Part shown: piece after piece, positions 16,098 to 23,061 of the stretch
Layout of the letters: every line of letters starts with the position of its first letter
Position numbering within the stretch: position 1 is the first letter of the stretch
Origin: Nocardioides aquaticus
GTDB lineage: Bacteria; Actinomycetota; Actinomycetes; Propionibacteriales; Nocardioidaceae
Length of the DNA stretch: 64,000 nucleotides
NCBI RefSeq assembly: GCF_018459925.1
Contig: NZ_CP075371.1
Coordinates: 4,464,001 to 4,528,000 of the forward strand
Direction of reading: 5' to 3'
Notes under the pieces: generated by a model
Told to the model about the DNA's origin: nothing
Seen by the model: the letters and a program-made list of their open reading frames with translations, nothing else
Database searches by the model: none
Program-made: the position numbers and the translations under genes

Positions 16098-16484
16098 GTG
16101 AGGACGGCGTACGGCAGGAACGGGTGGGCCGCCGTGGCGGCCGCGCTCCTGCTGCTCGCGCCGTGGCTGGCCGGGTGCGGCGAGGGGGCCCCCGCCGGCG
16201 ACGAGGGCGACTGCGCCGCGAGGCTCCGGATCGACGGGACCGTGTTCGAGTCGGACGACCGGCTCGTGGACGACCCGCCCCTGTCCCGCGCCGCCCCGGC
16301 GCTGGCGGAGGTGGTGGGCTGCGAGCCCGCGACCGCCGAGCCGGTCGACGAGGTACGGGTCCGCCGGGTGGCCGGGGCGGACCCGTCGCTCGCGGTCGTG
16401 GTGACCGGCCGGGAGTGGCGTGGGGTCTACGTACGGCAGGGCACCGGCCCGGCCGACTGGCCGCGGGTGCTGACCCGGCGCTGA
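16098..16484 (+). CDS. Small secreted lipoprotein of unknown function
   Basis: About 128 aa from GTG 16098. A basic N terminus, a hydrophobic stretch AAVAAALLLLAPWLAGC with a lipobox (LAGC), then an acidic mature region with two further cysteines (GDCAARLRIDG and VGCEPAT), which may form a disulfide. The CAARLRIDGTVF segment resembles small actinobacterial lipoproteins grouped as DUF6281, but I am not certain of that assignment. It is divergent from the helicase gene with about 110 nt between starts and converges on the broken DUF559 gene. Confidence 0.68.
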   Translation: MRTAYGRNGWAAVAAALLLLAPWLAGCGEGAPAGDEGDCAARLRIDGTVFESDDRLVDDPPLSRAAPALAEVVGCEPATAEPVDEVRVRRVAGADPSLAVVVTGREWRGVYVRQGTGPADWPRVLTRR

Positions 16485-16497
16485 GTACGGCGACGTT

Positions 16498-16536
16498 GCC
16501 GCGGATCACTGCGAATAGTTCGCAGTGATCCGCGGC
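16498..16536. terminator. Perfect 18-bp hairpin between convergent genes
   Basis: Arms 16498-16515 and 16519-16536 are exact complements with a 3-nt TAG loop. It lies 13 nt after the lipoprotein stop and 2 nt before the stop of the leftward pseudogene. Bidirectional terminator by position. Confidence 0.8.
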
Positions 16537-16538
16537 AT

Positions 16539-17516
16539 TCATGCCACCCGCAGCCTCTTCGCGGCGCAGGTGGGGCCGCAGGGGCGGAGCTCGACGGTGA
16601 TCTCGTGGTGTCGCAGGAACGCCGCCACCTTCACCGCCGTGGTGCAGGGACGCTCGAGGACCTGGCCCCAGCCCAGGCGCACCGTCGTCCGGCCGGAGGC
16701 GGCGACGTCGAGGTCGCGCTCCAGGTCCCGGTCGCGCGCGTGATGTTCGTCGTGGAACATCCGGCCGTCGAGCTCGACGACGGCCGTGGCGTAGGTCGCG
16801 TCGCGGTAGACGACCCCGCTGACCGACCGCTCCCGCTGCTGCCTGGCCGCGCGGGGCAGGCCGTGCGGGCGTTCGACCCTGGTCAGGTAGCCGTGCTCGA
16901 GCACCGAGCAGGTGCCCTCGGCGAGGTCGCACAGCACCCGCTCGGTCCACCGGCGGTGTGGCGCCCGGGGTCGGCGGGCCAGCGCGGTCGTCAGCTGCTG
17001 GGCCGTGGTCCCCCGCGTCCCGCAGCCACGGGCCAGCACGGCGACCCGTTCCAGCTCGGACCCTGCCGACAGTGCCGCGTCGAGCACCGCGTCGGCGTAC
17101 CGCTGGCGGGGCGGGCCGAGGTTCCACAGCACCGACTCCTCGAGCCGCGCGACCTGGTGCACCGTCACCCCCGGAACCGGTGCCGGCACGGACCGGCGGC
17201 GGTCGATCGCGACGTGCACGACCTGCTGCTCGGCGCGGCGCCGACCGGGGACGGGCCCGTCGTACGCGCGGAGCGCCGACTCCCCGCACAGCGCCGCCGG
17301 CCAGGTCGCGAGCACCGCGGCCCAGGCCAGCTGCTGCCAGGTCGGGTTGCCCGTGTGGCTGATGTAGACGCCGGGAAGCAGCACGACCCACGTCCCGCGG
17401 TGGAGCAGCCGGCGGAGGTCCTACTCGCCGAGCCCCGAGGCGAGGGCCTGGCGGCGCGAGACCACGCCGGCCTGGCACTGCAGCTGCGAGCGGACGGCGT
17501 CCGGCAGCGGGTCCAT
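16539..17516 (-). pseudogene. AbiEi-like antitoxin-domain / DUF559 protein interrupted by an in-frame amber codon
   Basis: Reading leftward from ATG 17516, the frame encodes MDPLPDAVRSQL, CQAGVVSRRQALASGLGE, then TAG at 17421-17423, then in the same frame DLRRLLHRGTWVVLLPGVYI and onward to 16539. Without the stop it would be a 325-residue protein: an N-terminal winged helix of the AbiEi_4 type (VVSRRQALASG...LRRLLHRGTW...GVY) plus a C-terminal DUF559/PD-(D/E)xK-like domain (AVVELDGRMFHDE, RDRDLERD, GWGQVL). The rest of the frame is intact, so the lesion is a single recent nonsense change, a read-through codon or a sequencing error. An internal GTG/ATG start downstream (near 17384) would lose the winged helix. 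Family function is unsettled. Confidence 0.82.
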
Positions 17517-17606
17517 GTGAGGAGCCTGCTGCGCGTTCGACCTCCCCGCCAGTTGCGTGGACCAACCCTGTGGATGAGCCGGCGACGAGGTGCTATCTTG
17601 CGACAC

Positions 17607-17957
17607 ATGGTACCCGGCGACGACACCAAGCTGAGCCACCTCCGGCGCGGTGCGCTGGAGTACTGCGTGCTCGCACTGCTGGTCGGCCGGGCGCGGTACG
17701 GCCTCGACATCGCCCGCGAGCTGACCCGTGACGGCGTGCTGATGTCGAGCGAGGGGACGCTCTACCCGCTGCTCGCACGCCTCCGGAAGGCCGGCCTGGT
17801 CGAGACCAGCTGGCAGGAGTCGACCGAGGGCCCCCCTCGCCGCTACTACGCCCTGACGACAGCAGGCGCCGTCGCGCTGCAGGAGTTCCGCCCCGCCTGG
17901 CGCGGGTTCCGAGACGCGGTGGACGCCGCGCTCGTCACGTCCGAGGAGACCCGATGA
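17607..17957 (+). CDS. PadR-family transcriptional regulator (short, s2 type)
   Basis: 116 aa. A PadR winged helix fills the protein: RRGALEYCVLALLVGRARYGLDI, SEGTLYPLLARLRKAGLVE and GPPRRYYALTTAG. No long C-terminal helix domain is present, as in PadR subfamily-2. ATG 17607 is preceded by TATCTTGCGACA, a sequence of the kind found at PadR-controlled promoters, so autoregulation is likely. The stop overlaps the next start by 4 nt (ATGA); the downstream membrane protein is the probable partner/target. Confidence 0.92.
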   Translation: MVPGDDTKLSHLRRGALEYCVLALLVGRARYGLDIARELTRDGVLMSSEGTLYPLLARLRKAGLVETSWQESTEGPPRRYYALTTAGAVALQEFRPAWRGFRDAVDAALVTSEETR

Positions 17958-18670
17958 GCCCGCAGACCACCCACCCCCTCGTCACCCGGTACCTCACCGA
18001 GCTCGACGCCCTGCTCCACGGCATCGACCCGCTCGAGCGGGCCGAGGTGGTGATGGGCGTGCACGAGCACGTCGAGAGCGCGCTCGAGGGCACCGCTCGG
18101 ACCGACGCGGACGTGCGGGCAGCGCTCGCCGAGGTGGGGCCCGCGACGGCGGTCGCGGAGGAGGCGTACGCGGGCCGGCCGGTCCCGGCGGGCAGCCCGC
18201 AGCCGGCCACGGCGCGCCCGTGGCTGCCCACCACGGTCGCGGTCCTCCAGGGGCTCGCCCTGGCCCTCGTGCTGCTGACCTACGGCACGCTCGGGGCCTT
18301 CGTCAGCACGTCGACGTCGAGCTCGGACGGGGACTTCGTGGTGACGGACCGGGACTACGTCGGGTCCGTCTTCGATGCGGTGGCCCTGATGGTCGCCGCC
18401 TTCCCGTTCTGGGTGCTGGCCGTCGTGCTGGTGGCCGTCGCCGCCCTCTGGTCAGGACGCGAGAAGGCCGTGCTGATGGTGCTCGTGCCCGGGTGCGCCG
18501 TCCTGCTCTCGGGCCTTCCCCCGCTCGGGTACGCCCTGGTGGGAGATATCGGCGTGTACGCCGGGGCCGGCGTCGCCGTGGTGGTCGCCCTGGGCGGCGG
18601 GGCCACCGTGCTGACGGTGCTCGTCCGACGCGCGCTGCGGCGCAGCCGCGCGGTGGCCGCCGACTCCTGA
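17954..18670 (+). CDS. HAAS-domain membrane protein partnered with PadR
   Basis: 238 aa. The N-terminal 75 residues (VTRYLTELDALLHGIDPLERAEVV, then AALAEVGPATAVAEEAYAG) match the helical HAAS/DUF1700-type signalling domain. Four hydrophobic spans follow (about residues 88-110, 135-158, 165-188, 196-222). PadR-HAAS pairs are common in Gram-positive bacteria, where the membrane protein is thought to report envelope or ligand status. The ATG overlaps the padR stop, so expression is coupled. The signal is unknown. Confidence 0.85.
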   Translation: MSPQTTHPLVTRYLTELDALLHGIDPLERAEVVMGVHEHVESALEGTARTDADVRAALAEVGPATAVAEEAYAGRPVPAGSPQPATARPWLPTTVAVLQGLALALVLLTYGTLGAFVSTSTSSSDGDFVVTDRDYVGSVFDAVALMVAAFPFWVLAVVLVAVAALWSGREKAVLMVLVPGCAVLLSGLPPLGYALVGDIGVYAGAGVAVVVALGGGATVLTVLVRRALRRSRAVAADS

Positions 18671-18676
18671 GGACTC

Positions 18677-18780
18677 GTACCCGGACAGGCACAAGTCGGC
18701 CGTGCCGGCTCGGCGCTCGCGTCGACGCAGGTCAGACGATCACCTGCCTCGCGCCTCCCGACTTCCGCCTGTCCGGCTAC
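18677..18780. repeat. Imperfect 23-bp inverted repeat with long spacer
   Basis: Arms 18677-18699 and 18758-18780 match in reverse complement at 20 of 23 positions, separated by 58 nt that contains a smaller hairpin (GCAGGT 18728-18733 with ACCTGC 18742-18747). It lies between the HAAS gene and the convergent DinB gene, and the right arm includes the DinB stop. It could be a bidirectional terminator or a relic of a small non-autonomous element. Confidence 0.55.
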
Positions 18781-19526
18781 GTCTCCACCTCCTCGTCCAC
18801 CCCCGCCGCGACCGCGTCGAGGTCGCGCACGGCGTACCGGTGGTGCTCCCACTCCTCGTTGAGGATCACGTGCAGGCAGGAGCGGACGGTCTCCGCGTGC
18901 TGGGGCGCCCACGGGTTGCCGCGCGGCTCGTCCAGCACCTCCGGCGTCACGTCGCGCAGGAAGTCACGCACCATCCCGACCCGCCCCGCACGCACCTGGA
19001 GCACCTCCGCCCAGCCCGGGTCGGTCACGCTGAAGACCGCCGGGTCGTGCCCGTCGGTCGCGTACTCCGCGTTCGGGAGGCCGCGGGGGTCGTACGGCTC
19101 CCCGAGCCCCAGCACCGCCCGACCGAGCCAGGTGTCGGTCGCCATGACCAGGTGTCGCAGCGTCTGGGCGAAGGACCACTCGCCGTCGACGGAGGCGTCG
19201 ACCGCGCCGGGCCGCATCTCCTCGGCGCGCCGCACCGTCGCCTCCCAGGTCCGCTCGAGCGCGGCCCACGCCGTACGGAGACCCTCGGGGTCGGCGGCCC
19301 GCCGCAGCCCGCGTCCGGGGAAGCGCGCGTCCAGGGCGGCCTCGACCAGCGGCGCCACGTCGACCCCGTTCACGACCAGGGATCCCCCGTCCTCGCCGAG
19401 CCAGGGGGCGTCGAGGTCGGCGTCCTGCAGGTCCACGGCGCGCATCACCGCGCCGGACAGGTCGACCCGGACGAAGCGGGCGCCGCTCAGGTCGCGGTCG
19501 ACGAACGTGGCGGTCTCGGGTGGCAT
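18777..19526 (-). CDS. Pentapeptide-repeat / DinB-fold protein
   Basis: 249 aa from ATG 19526. The first 50 residues contain a short pentapeptide-repeat stretch (DLSGARFVRVDLSGA, DLQDADLDAP). The remainder is a DinB_2-type four-helix domain with metal-ligand histidines in SFAQTLRHLVMATDTWLG and in ILNEEWEHHRYAVRDL. Such proteins are mycothiol- or bacillithiol-type transferases or unknown metal-dependent enzymes. The pentapeptide plus DinB order is a recurring actinobacterial arrangement. The frame is open 31 codons further upstream, but those codons look non-coding. Confidence 0.83.
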   Translation of the reverse strand: MPPETATFVDRDLSGARFVRVDLSGAVMRAVDLQDADLDAPWLGEDGGSLVVNGVDVAPLVEAALDARFPGRGLRRAADPEGLRTAWAALERTWEATVRRAEEMRPGAVDASVDGEWSFAQTLRHLVMATDTWLGRAVLGLGEPYDPRGLPNAEYATDGHDPAVFSVTDPGWAEVLQVRAGRVGMVRDFLRDVTPEVLDEPRGNPWAPQHAETVRSCLHVILNEEWEHHRYAVRDLDAVAAGVDEEVET

Positions 19527-19635
19527 GCGGTCTCCCAGTCGTCCGGCCGTGCAGGGCTGCGGACCTCCTGGGTAGCGCACGCGGGGGCCGACGCGCCAGG
19601 CCCGGCGGGGAGCGTCCACGCCGGTCCAATCCTAG

Positions 19636-19664
19636 TGAGAATGCCTCATCATGAGTTAAACTCA
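19636..19664 (+). promoter_or_regulatory. Tandem MarR-type operators and leaderless promoter
   Basis: Two 13-bp dyads, TGAGAATGCCTCA (19636-19648) and TGAGTTAAACTCA (19652-19664), with centres 16 bp apart. The second is a perfect palindrome. It contains a TTAAACT -10-like element that would start transcription at or next to the ATG at 19669, giving a leaderless mRNA repressed by its own product. Confidence 0.65.
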
Positions 19665-19668
19665 CGAT

Positions 19669-20109
19669 ATGGCCCGCACCCCCGCGCTCGACCTGGTCCT
19701 CCTGATCACCGTGCTGCTCGGGGAGGACATGCGCCGGGGGCTGGCGGCGATGGGGCTGACCGAGACCCGCAGCCACGTGCTGTGGCTGGTCGGCACCACC
19801 GGCCCCGCGACGCAGCAGCAGCTCGCCGTCGAGACCGGCCTCGCGCCCCGCTCGGTGACAAGCGTCGTCGACGCCCTGGCCGGGTCCGGCCTGGTGGAAC
19901 GGCGCCCGCACCCGACCGACCGCAGGGCCGTGCACGTGACCCCGACCCCGGCCGGCACCGAGCTGGTCGCCGCCCTGGTCGCCGGGCACGAGCGCCTGGC
20001 CGACCAGCTCTTCGGCGACCTCGACGAGCAGGCGTACGCCGCGACGCACGCCGCGCTCGCCGACGTCGCGGCCCGGCTGCAGGCGCTCGTGGCGGAGGAA
20101 GGGGCGTGA
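19669..20109 (+). CDS. MarR-family transcriptional regulator
   Basis: 146 aa. Winged-helix core: MGLTETRSHVLWLVG, TTGPATQQQLAVETGLAPRSVTSVVDALAGSGLVERR, and the wing PTDRRAVHVTPT. Flanking helices form the dimer interface. Members bind palindromic operators and are released by small phenolic or lipophilic ligands or oxidation; no cysteine sits in the DNA-binding region here. Two TGAG-N5-CTCA dyads immediately precede the ATG, strongly suggesting autorepression. The stop overlaps the start of the next gene (GTGA), which is the likely co-regulated target. Confidence 0.92.
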   Translation: MARTPALDLVLLITVLLGEDMRRGLAAMGLTETRSHVLWLVGTTGPATQQQLAVETGLAPRSVTSVVDALAGSGLVERRPHPTDRRAVHVTPTPAGTELVAALVAGHERLADQLFGDLDEQAYAATHAALADVAARLQALVAEEGA

Positions 20110-20765
20110 GCCGCGCACGGCGGCTGCTCCTCCGGGCCCGGGCGCTGGCCTGGCTGGCGCTGGTCACCGAGTGGCGGATGTACTGCGGGGCCGTCCGCCT
20201 GCTCACCCGCCGCCCGCACGTGCCCGACGGCGCCGGGACGGTGGCGTACTCCGGGCTCGTCGCGCTGGCCATGTGGGCCTTCACCGCCGTCTCGGCGGTC
20301 GAGCTGGTCGCGCTGCACCTGATCATCCCGTGGGAGGGCCTGCGCCTGGCCGCGGACGTGCTCGGCATCTGGGGCGTGCTGTGGTGCCTGGGGATGACGG
20401 GGTGCCACTACGTCTACCCGCACCTGGTGACCGACGCCGGACTCGTCGTCCGCAACGCCGAGCGGCGGGCCGCCGTCGTCGTGCCGTGGGACCTCGTCGT
20501 GGGCGTGGGGGTCCGGGAACGCTCGCACGAGTCGGGGCGCCGGGTGCAGCTCGGCGACGACCCGCAGCGCGCCGAGCTGCTCGTCCCGGTCGGCAAGATC
20601 ACCTCGCTCCACCTCGACCTCCGCGCCCCGCTCGAGGTCGCCGTACGGGGGCGCCGGCACGCGGTCACGCGGGTGGTGCTGGCCGCCGACGAGCCGCGCG
20701 TCCTCGCCGCGATGGTGCGCGAGCGCGCCAGCCTCTCGTCCCCGCGTCCGGGCCACCGGCCCTAG
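20106..20765 (+). CDS. Membrane protein of unknown function in the MarR operon
   Basis: 219 aa from GTG 20106, overlapping the MarR stop. Two hydrophobic spans (about residues 46-72 and 78-101) are followed by a soluble domain of about 115 residues, mostly beta by appearance (LVTDAGLVVRNAERRAAVVVPWDLVVGV and later strands). The layout resembles small actinobacterial membrane proteins with a PH-like C-terminal domain, but I do not recognise a named family. Coupling to MarR suggests an envelope or stress-related role under that repressor's control; this is inference. Confidence 0.72.
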   Translation: MSRARRLLLRARALAWLALVTEWRMYCGAVRLLTRRPHVPDGAGTVAYSGLVALAMWAFTAVSAVELVALHLIIPWEGLRLAADVLGIWGVLWCLGMTGCHYVYPHLVTDAGLVVRNAERRAAVVVPWDLVVGVGVRERSHESGRRVQLGDDPQRAELLVPVGKITSLHLDLRAPLEVAVRGRRHAVTRVVLAADEPRVLAAMVRERASLSSPRPGHRP

Positions 20766-20866
20766 GCCTCCTGACCCACCTCACCCGGTCGGGTCGGCCG
20801 ATCGCCCGCGGCCCGGTGGACGACCGTGCTAAGTTAGGTGAACAGAAGGTGAACAGGAGGTGTCCC

Positions 20867-21013
20867 ATGAACCAAACCACCGAGAACGCGGCGTTGACGA
20901 TGCGCTGGACGCTGGAGACCGACGCGTCCGGGCGTACCCGTCCCGTCGCGCACTGGGTCCCGGCCGGCCACGTCGAGATGGCGTCCCACGCCATGATCGT
21001 CCAGGCTGCCTGA
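20867..21013 (+). CDS. 48-residue small protein
   Basis: Starts MNQTTENAALTMRWTLETD and ends HAMIVQAA. The ATG follows a textbook AGGAGG 7 nt upstream, preceded by two copies of GTGAACAG. A long hairpin lies 36 nt after the stop, so this looks like an independent, well-expressed monocistronic unit. The protein has no signal peptide or membrane span and few charged clusters. Similar short proteins with a W-x-P-A-G-H motif seem familiar from actinomycetes, but no function is known to me. Too short for codon statistics to prove it; the RBS and terminator carry the case. Confidence 0.68.
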   Translation: MNQTTENAALTMRWTLETDASGRTRPVAHWVPAGHVEMASHAMIVQAA

Positions 21014-21048
21014 CCCGCGCAGCACCCCGGCGTCCGACGACGCCGCCT

Positions 21049-21085
21049 CACGACCCGTCGCGAACACCCGTCGCGGCGGGTCGTG
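21049..21085 (+). terminator. Terminator hairpin after the small protein
   Basis: 14-bp stem (21049-21062 with 21072-21085) containing one G-U pair and a 9-nt loop, followed by a T-poor sequence. It also faces the end of the leftward CitE-like gene further right. Confidence 0.65.
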
Positions 21086-21125
21086 TCGCGTCCGGTGACG
21101 GCCGCGGGCGTCAGACCTGACCGGA

Positions 21126-21190
21126 AGCGTCACCTCGACGCGCCGCGAGCGTCATCTCGGCTGTCCGGAAGCGTCATCTCGGCGGGCGAG
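21126..21190. repeat. Three direct repeats with 22-bp period
   Basis: AGCGTCAcCTCG at 21126 and AGCGTCATCTCGG at 21148 and 21170, exactly 22 bp apart. The last copy runs into the 3' end of the CitE-like gene. The spacing of two helical turns suggests a protein-binding array, but the location is downstream of genes on both sides. Confidence 0.5.
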
Positions 21191-22084
21191 GACGCGGCGC
21201 GCGCGGTCGACCACCGGCTTGTCCACCATCTGGCCGTCGAGGAGCACCACGCCCGACGCGCCGGTCCCGCCTGCCGACCCGCCTGAAGACCCGCCTACCG
21301 ACCCGCCTGCCGGCCCGCCTGCCGGCCCGCCTGCCGACCCGCCTGCCGACCCAGCCGCCGCGGCGACGACCCGCTCGGCCCAGGCCACCTCGTCGGCGGT
21401 CGGGCGGAACGCGGCGGCGGCGACGGGCACCTGCCGCGGGTGGAGGCACAGCTTGCCCCCCAGCCCCAGGCGCACGGCGTGGTCGAGGTCGTCGAGGAGC
21501 GCCGCCTCGTCGCCGACCGCGCCGGTGACGCCGTCGACCGGCGGCGCCAGGCCGGCCGCGGCCGACGCCAGGACGAGCGCCTGGCGGGCGCCGGCCATCG
21601 CGAGCCGGTCGTCGGGGGACACGCCGAGCTGGGCGGCGAGGTCGTAGGTGCCGAGGACCAGCCGGTCCACCGAGGAGGCGCGGGCGATCGCGGGGGCGGC
21701 CAGCACGCCGGCGGCGGTCTCGACCAGGGCCAGCAGGCGTACGCCCCCGCCGAGGCGCCCGGCGATCGCGTCCAGCTCGGCGGGGTCCTCGGCCTTCGGC
21801 ACCAGCACCACGTCGACCGCGCCGGCCAGCGCGACGAGGTCCTCGTCGTGGCCCGGGGCACCGGCCGGGTTCACCCGCACCGCCGCGGCCGCCGGGCCGT
21901 GGTCGGCGAGCCAGCGCCTCACGTGGTCGCGGGCGGCGGCCTTGGTGGCCGGGGCGACGGCGTCCTCGAGGTCCAGCAGCACCAGGTCGGCACCGCTGGC
22001 CGCCGCCTTGTCGAAGCGCTCCGGCCGGTCGCCCGGCACGAACAGCAGGGTGGTCGGGGCGGCGGGTGCGGCGGGGGTGGTCAT
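21152..22084 (-). CDS. CitE/HpcH-type CoA-ester lyase
   Basis: 310 aa. A TIM-barrel aldolase of the CitE family: LFVPGDRPERFDKAAASG, VLLDLEDAV (metal-binding Glu/Asp), VRVNPAG, LALVETAAGV and LVLGTYDLA, then the conserved end VVLLDGQMVDKPVV. Members cleave malyl-, citramalyl- or citryl-CoA-type esters. A Gly/Ser/Pro linker of about 28 residues, encoded by a 12-bp array, separates the barrel from the C-terminal segment. The ATG overlaps the LysR stop (TGATG). It is the last gene of the four-gene organic-acid operon. Confidence 0.88.
   Translation of the reverse strand: MTTPAAPAAPTTLLFVPGDRPERFDKAAASGADLVLLDLEDAVAPATKAAARDHVRRWLADHGPAAAAVRVNPAGAPGHDEDLVALAGAVDVVLVPKAEDPAELDAIAGRLGGGVRLLALVETAAGVLAAPAIARASSVDRLVLGTYDLAAQLGVSPDDRLAMAGARQALVLASAAAGLAPPVDGVTGAVGDEAALLDDLDHAVRLGLGGKLCLHPRQVPVAAAAFRPTADEVAWAERVVAAAAGSAGGSAGGPAGGPAGGSVGGSSGGSAGGTGASGVVLLDGQMVDKPVVDRARRVLARRDDASGQPR
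21268..21351. repeat. Seven-unit 12-bp tandem repeat inside the CitE-like gene
   Basis: Units of GCCTGCCGACCC with small variants at 21268, 21280, 21292, 21304, 21316, 21328 and 21340. On the coding strand each unit adds an x-x-G-G tetrapeptide (S-A-G-G, P-A-G-G, S-V-G-G, S-S-G-G), extending a loop before the C-terminal lid. Confidence 0.9.
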
Positions 22085-23052
22085 CAGGGGTCCTCCCGGA
22101 GCTCGATGCCGGGCCACCGGCCGCTGCCGGCCAGCTCCCGGGTCAGGGTCGTGATGCCGGTACGCACCGCGGTGACGGCGTCGTGGGGGGCGGAGGTGGT
22201 CGCCGCGGTCCGGAGCACCGCCGTACGCCGCAGCGCCGGGTCGGTGCGGCGGACGGCCAGCCCGTGCGCGGTGCTGTCGGCGGCCGTGGAGGCCGGGACG
22301 ACCGTGCACGCGCCGCCGCTGCGCGCGATGCGGAGCATCGTCGCCAGCGACTCGACGTCGGCCACGACGTGCAGGGTGCGCTCCTCGCGGCGCATCGCCC
22401 GCTCGAGCTGCTGGCGCAGGCTGCTGCGGGCGCCCGGGGCGACCACCGGGATGCCGGCGAGCTCGGCGAGGGTGACCCGGTCGGGGTCCCGGGTCGGTCC
22501 GGGCGGGTCGCCGACCAGCAGCAGCTCCTCGTCGTAGAGCAGCTGCTCGCCGGCCAGACCGGTCGCAGCGTCGGTCGGGCCCGCGGCGCGGGTGGCGGGG
22601 TCGAGGGGGTCGACGTACCGGATCGCGAGGTCCATCCGGCCGTGGTCGAAGAGCTCGTCGATGTAGCCGCTCATCGACTCGAACAGCTCCAGCCGCACGC
22701 CGGGGACGTGCTCGCGGGCCCAGCCGAACAGCGGCGCGGCCAGGTGCACCGCCGCCCCCGACGGGAGGCCGACCGCGACCAGGCCGCGGACGGGGTGCTC
22801 GGCGGCGGCCGAGGCCGCGAGCTCGTCGAACTGCCGGACCAGCCGGTGCGCGTCGCGGTAGAAGTCGGTGCCGCTGCGCGTGGGGCGCACGCCCCGGGGC
22901 CCGCGGTCCAGCAGCTGCACGCCGAGCTCGCGCTCGAGCTGGTTCATCCGCTGGCTCAGCGCCGGCTGGGAGACCCGCAGCACCGCGGCGGCCCGCGAGA
23001 GGCTGCCGGCGTCGACGACGGCGACGAGGTAGCGGAGCTGGAGGACGTCCAC
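22084..23052 (-). CDS. LysR-family transcriptional regulator
   Basis: 322 aa from GTG 23052. N-terminal helix-turn-helix in the first 60 residues (VLQLRYLVAVVDAGSLSRAAAVLRVSQPALSQRMNQLERELG). A two-lobe effector-binding domain follows from about residue 90. It resembles regulators of aromatic or organic-acid catabolism. Unusually for LysR it is co-directional and embedded in the operon it probably controls, between the CoA-transferase (9 nt upstream) and the lyase (overlapping). A T-N11-A box at 25695-25709 upstream of the first operon gene is a candidate target. Confidence 0.92.
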   Translation of the reverse strand: MDVLQLRYLVAVVDAGSLSRAAAVLRVSQPALSQRMNQLERELGVQLLDRGPRGVRPTRSGTDFYRDAHRLVRQFDELAASAAAEHPVRGLVAVGLPSGAAVHLAAPLFGWAREHVPGVRLELFESMSGYIDELFDHGRMDLAIRYVDPLDPATRAAGPTDAATGLAGEQLLYDEELLLVGDPPGPTRDPDRVTLAELAGIPVVAPGARSSLRQQLERAMRREERTLHVVADVESLATMLRIARSGGACTVVPASTAADSTAHGLAVRRTDPALRRTAVLRTAATTSAPHDAVTAVRTGITTLTRELAGSGRWPGIELREDP

Positions 23053-23061
23053 GGCCCGGCC

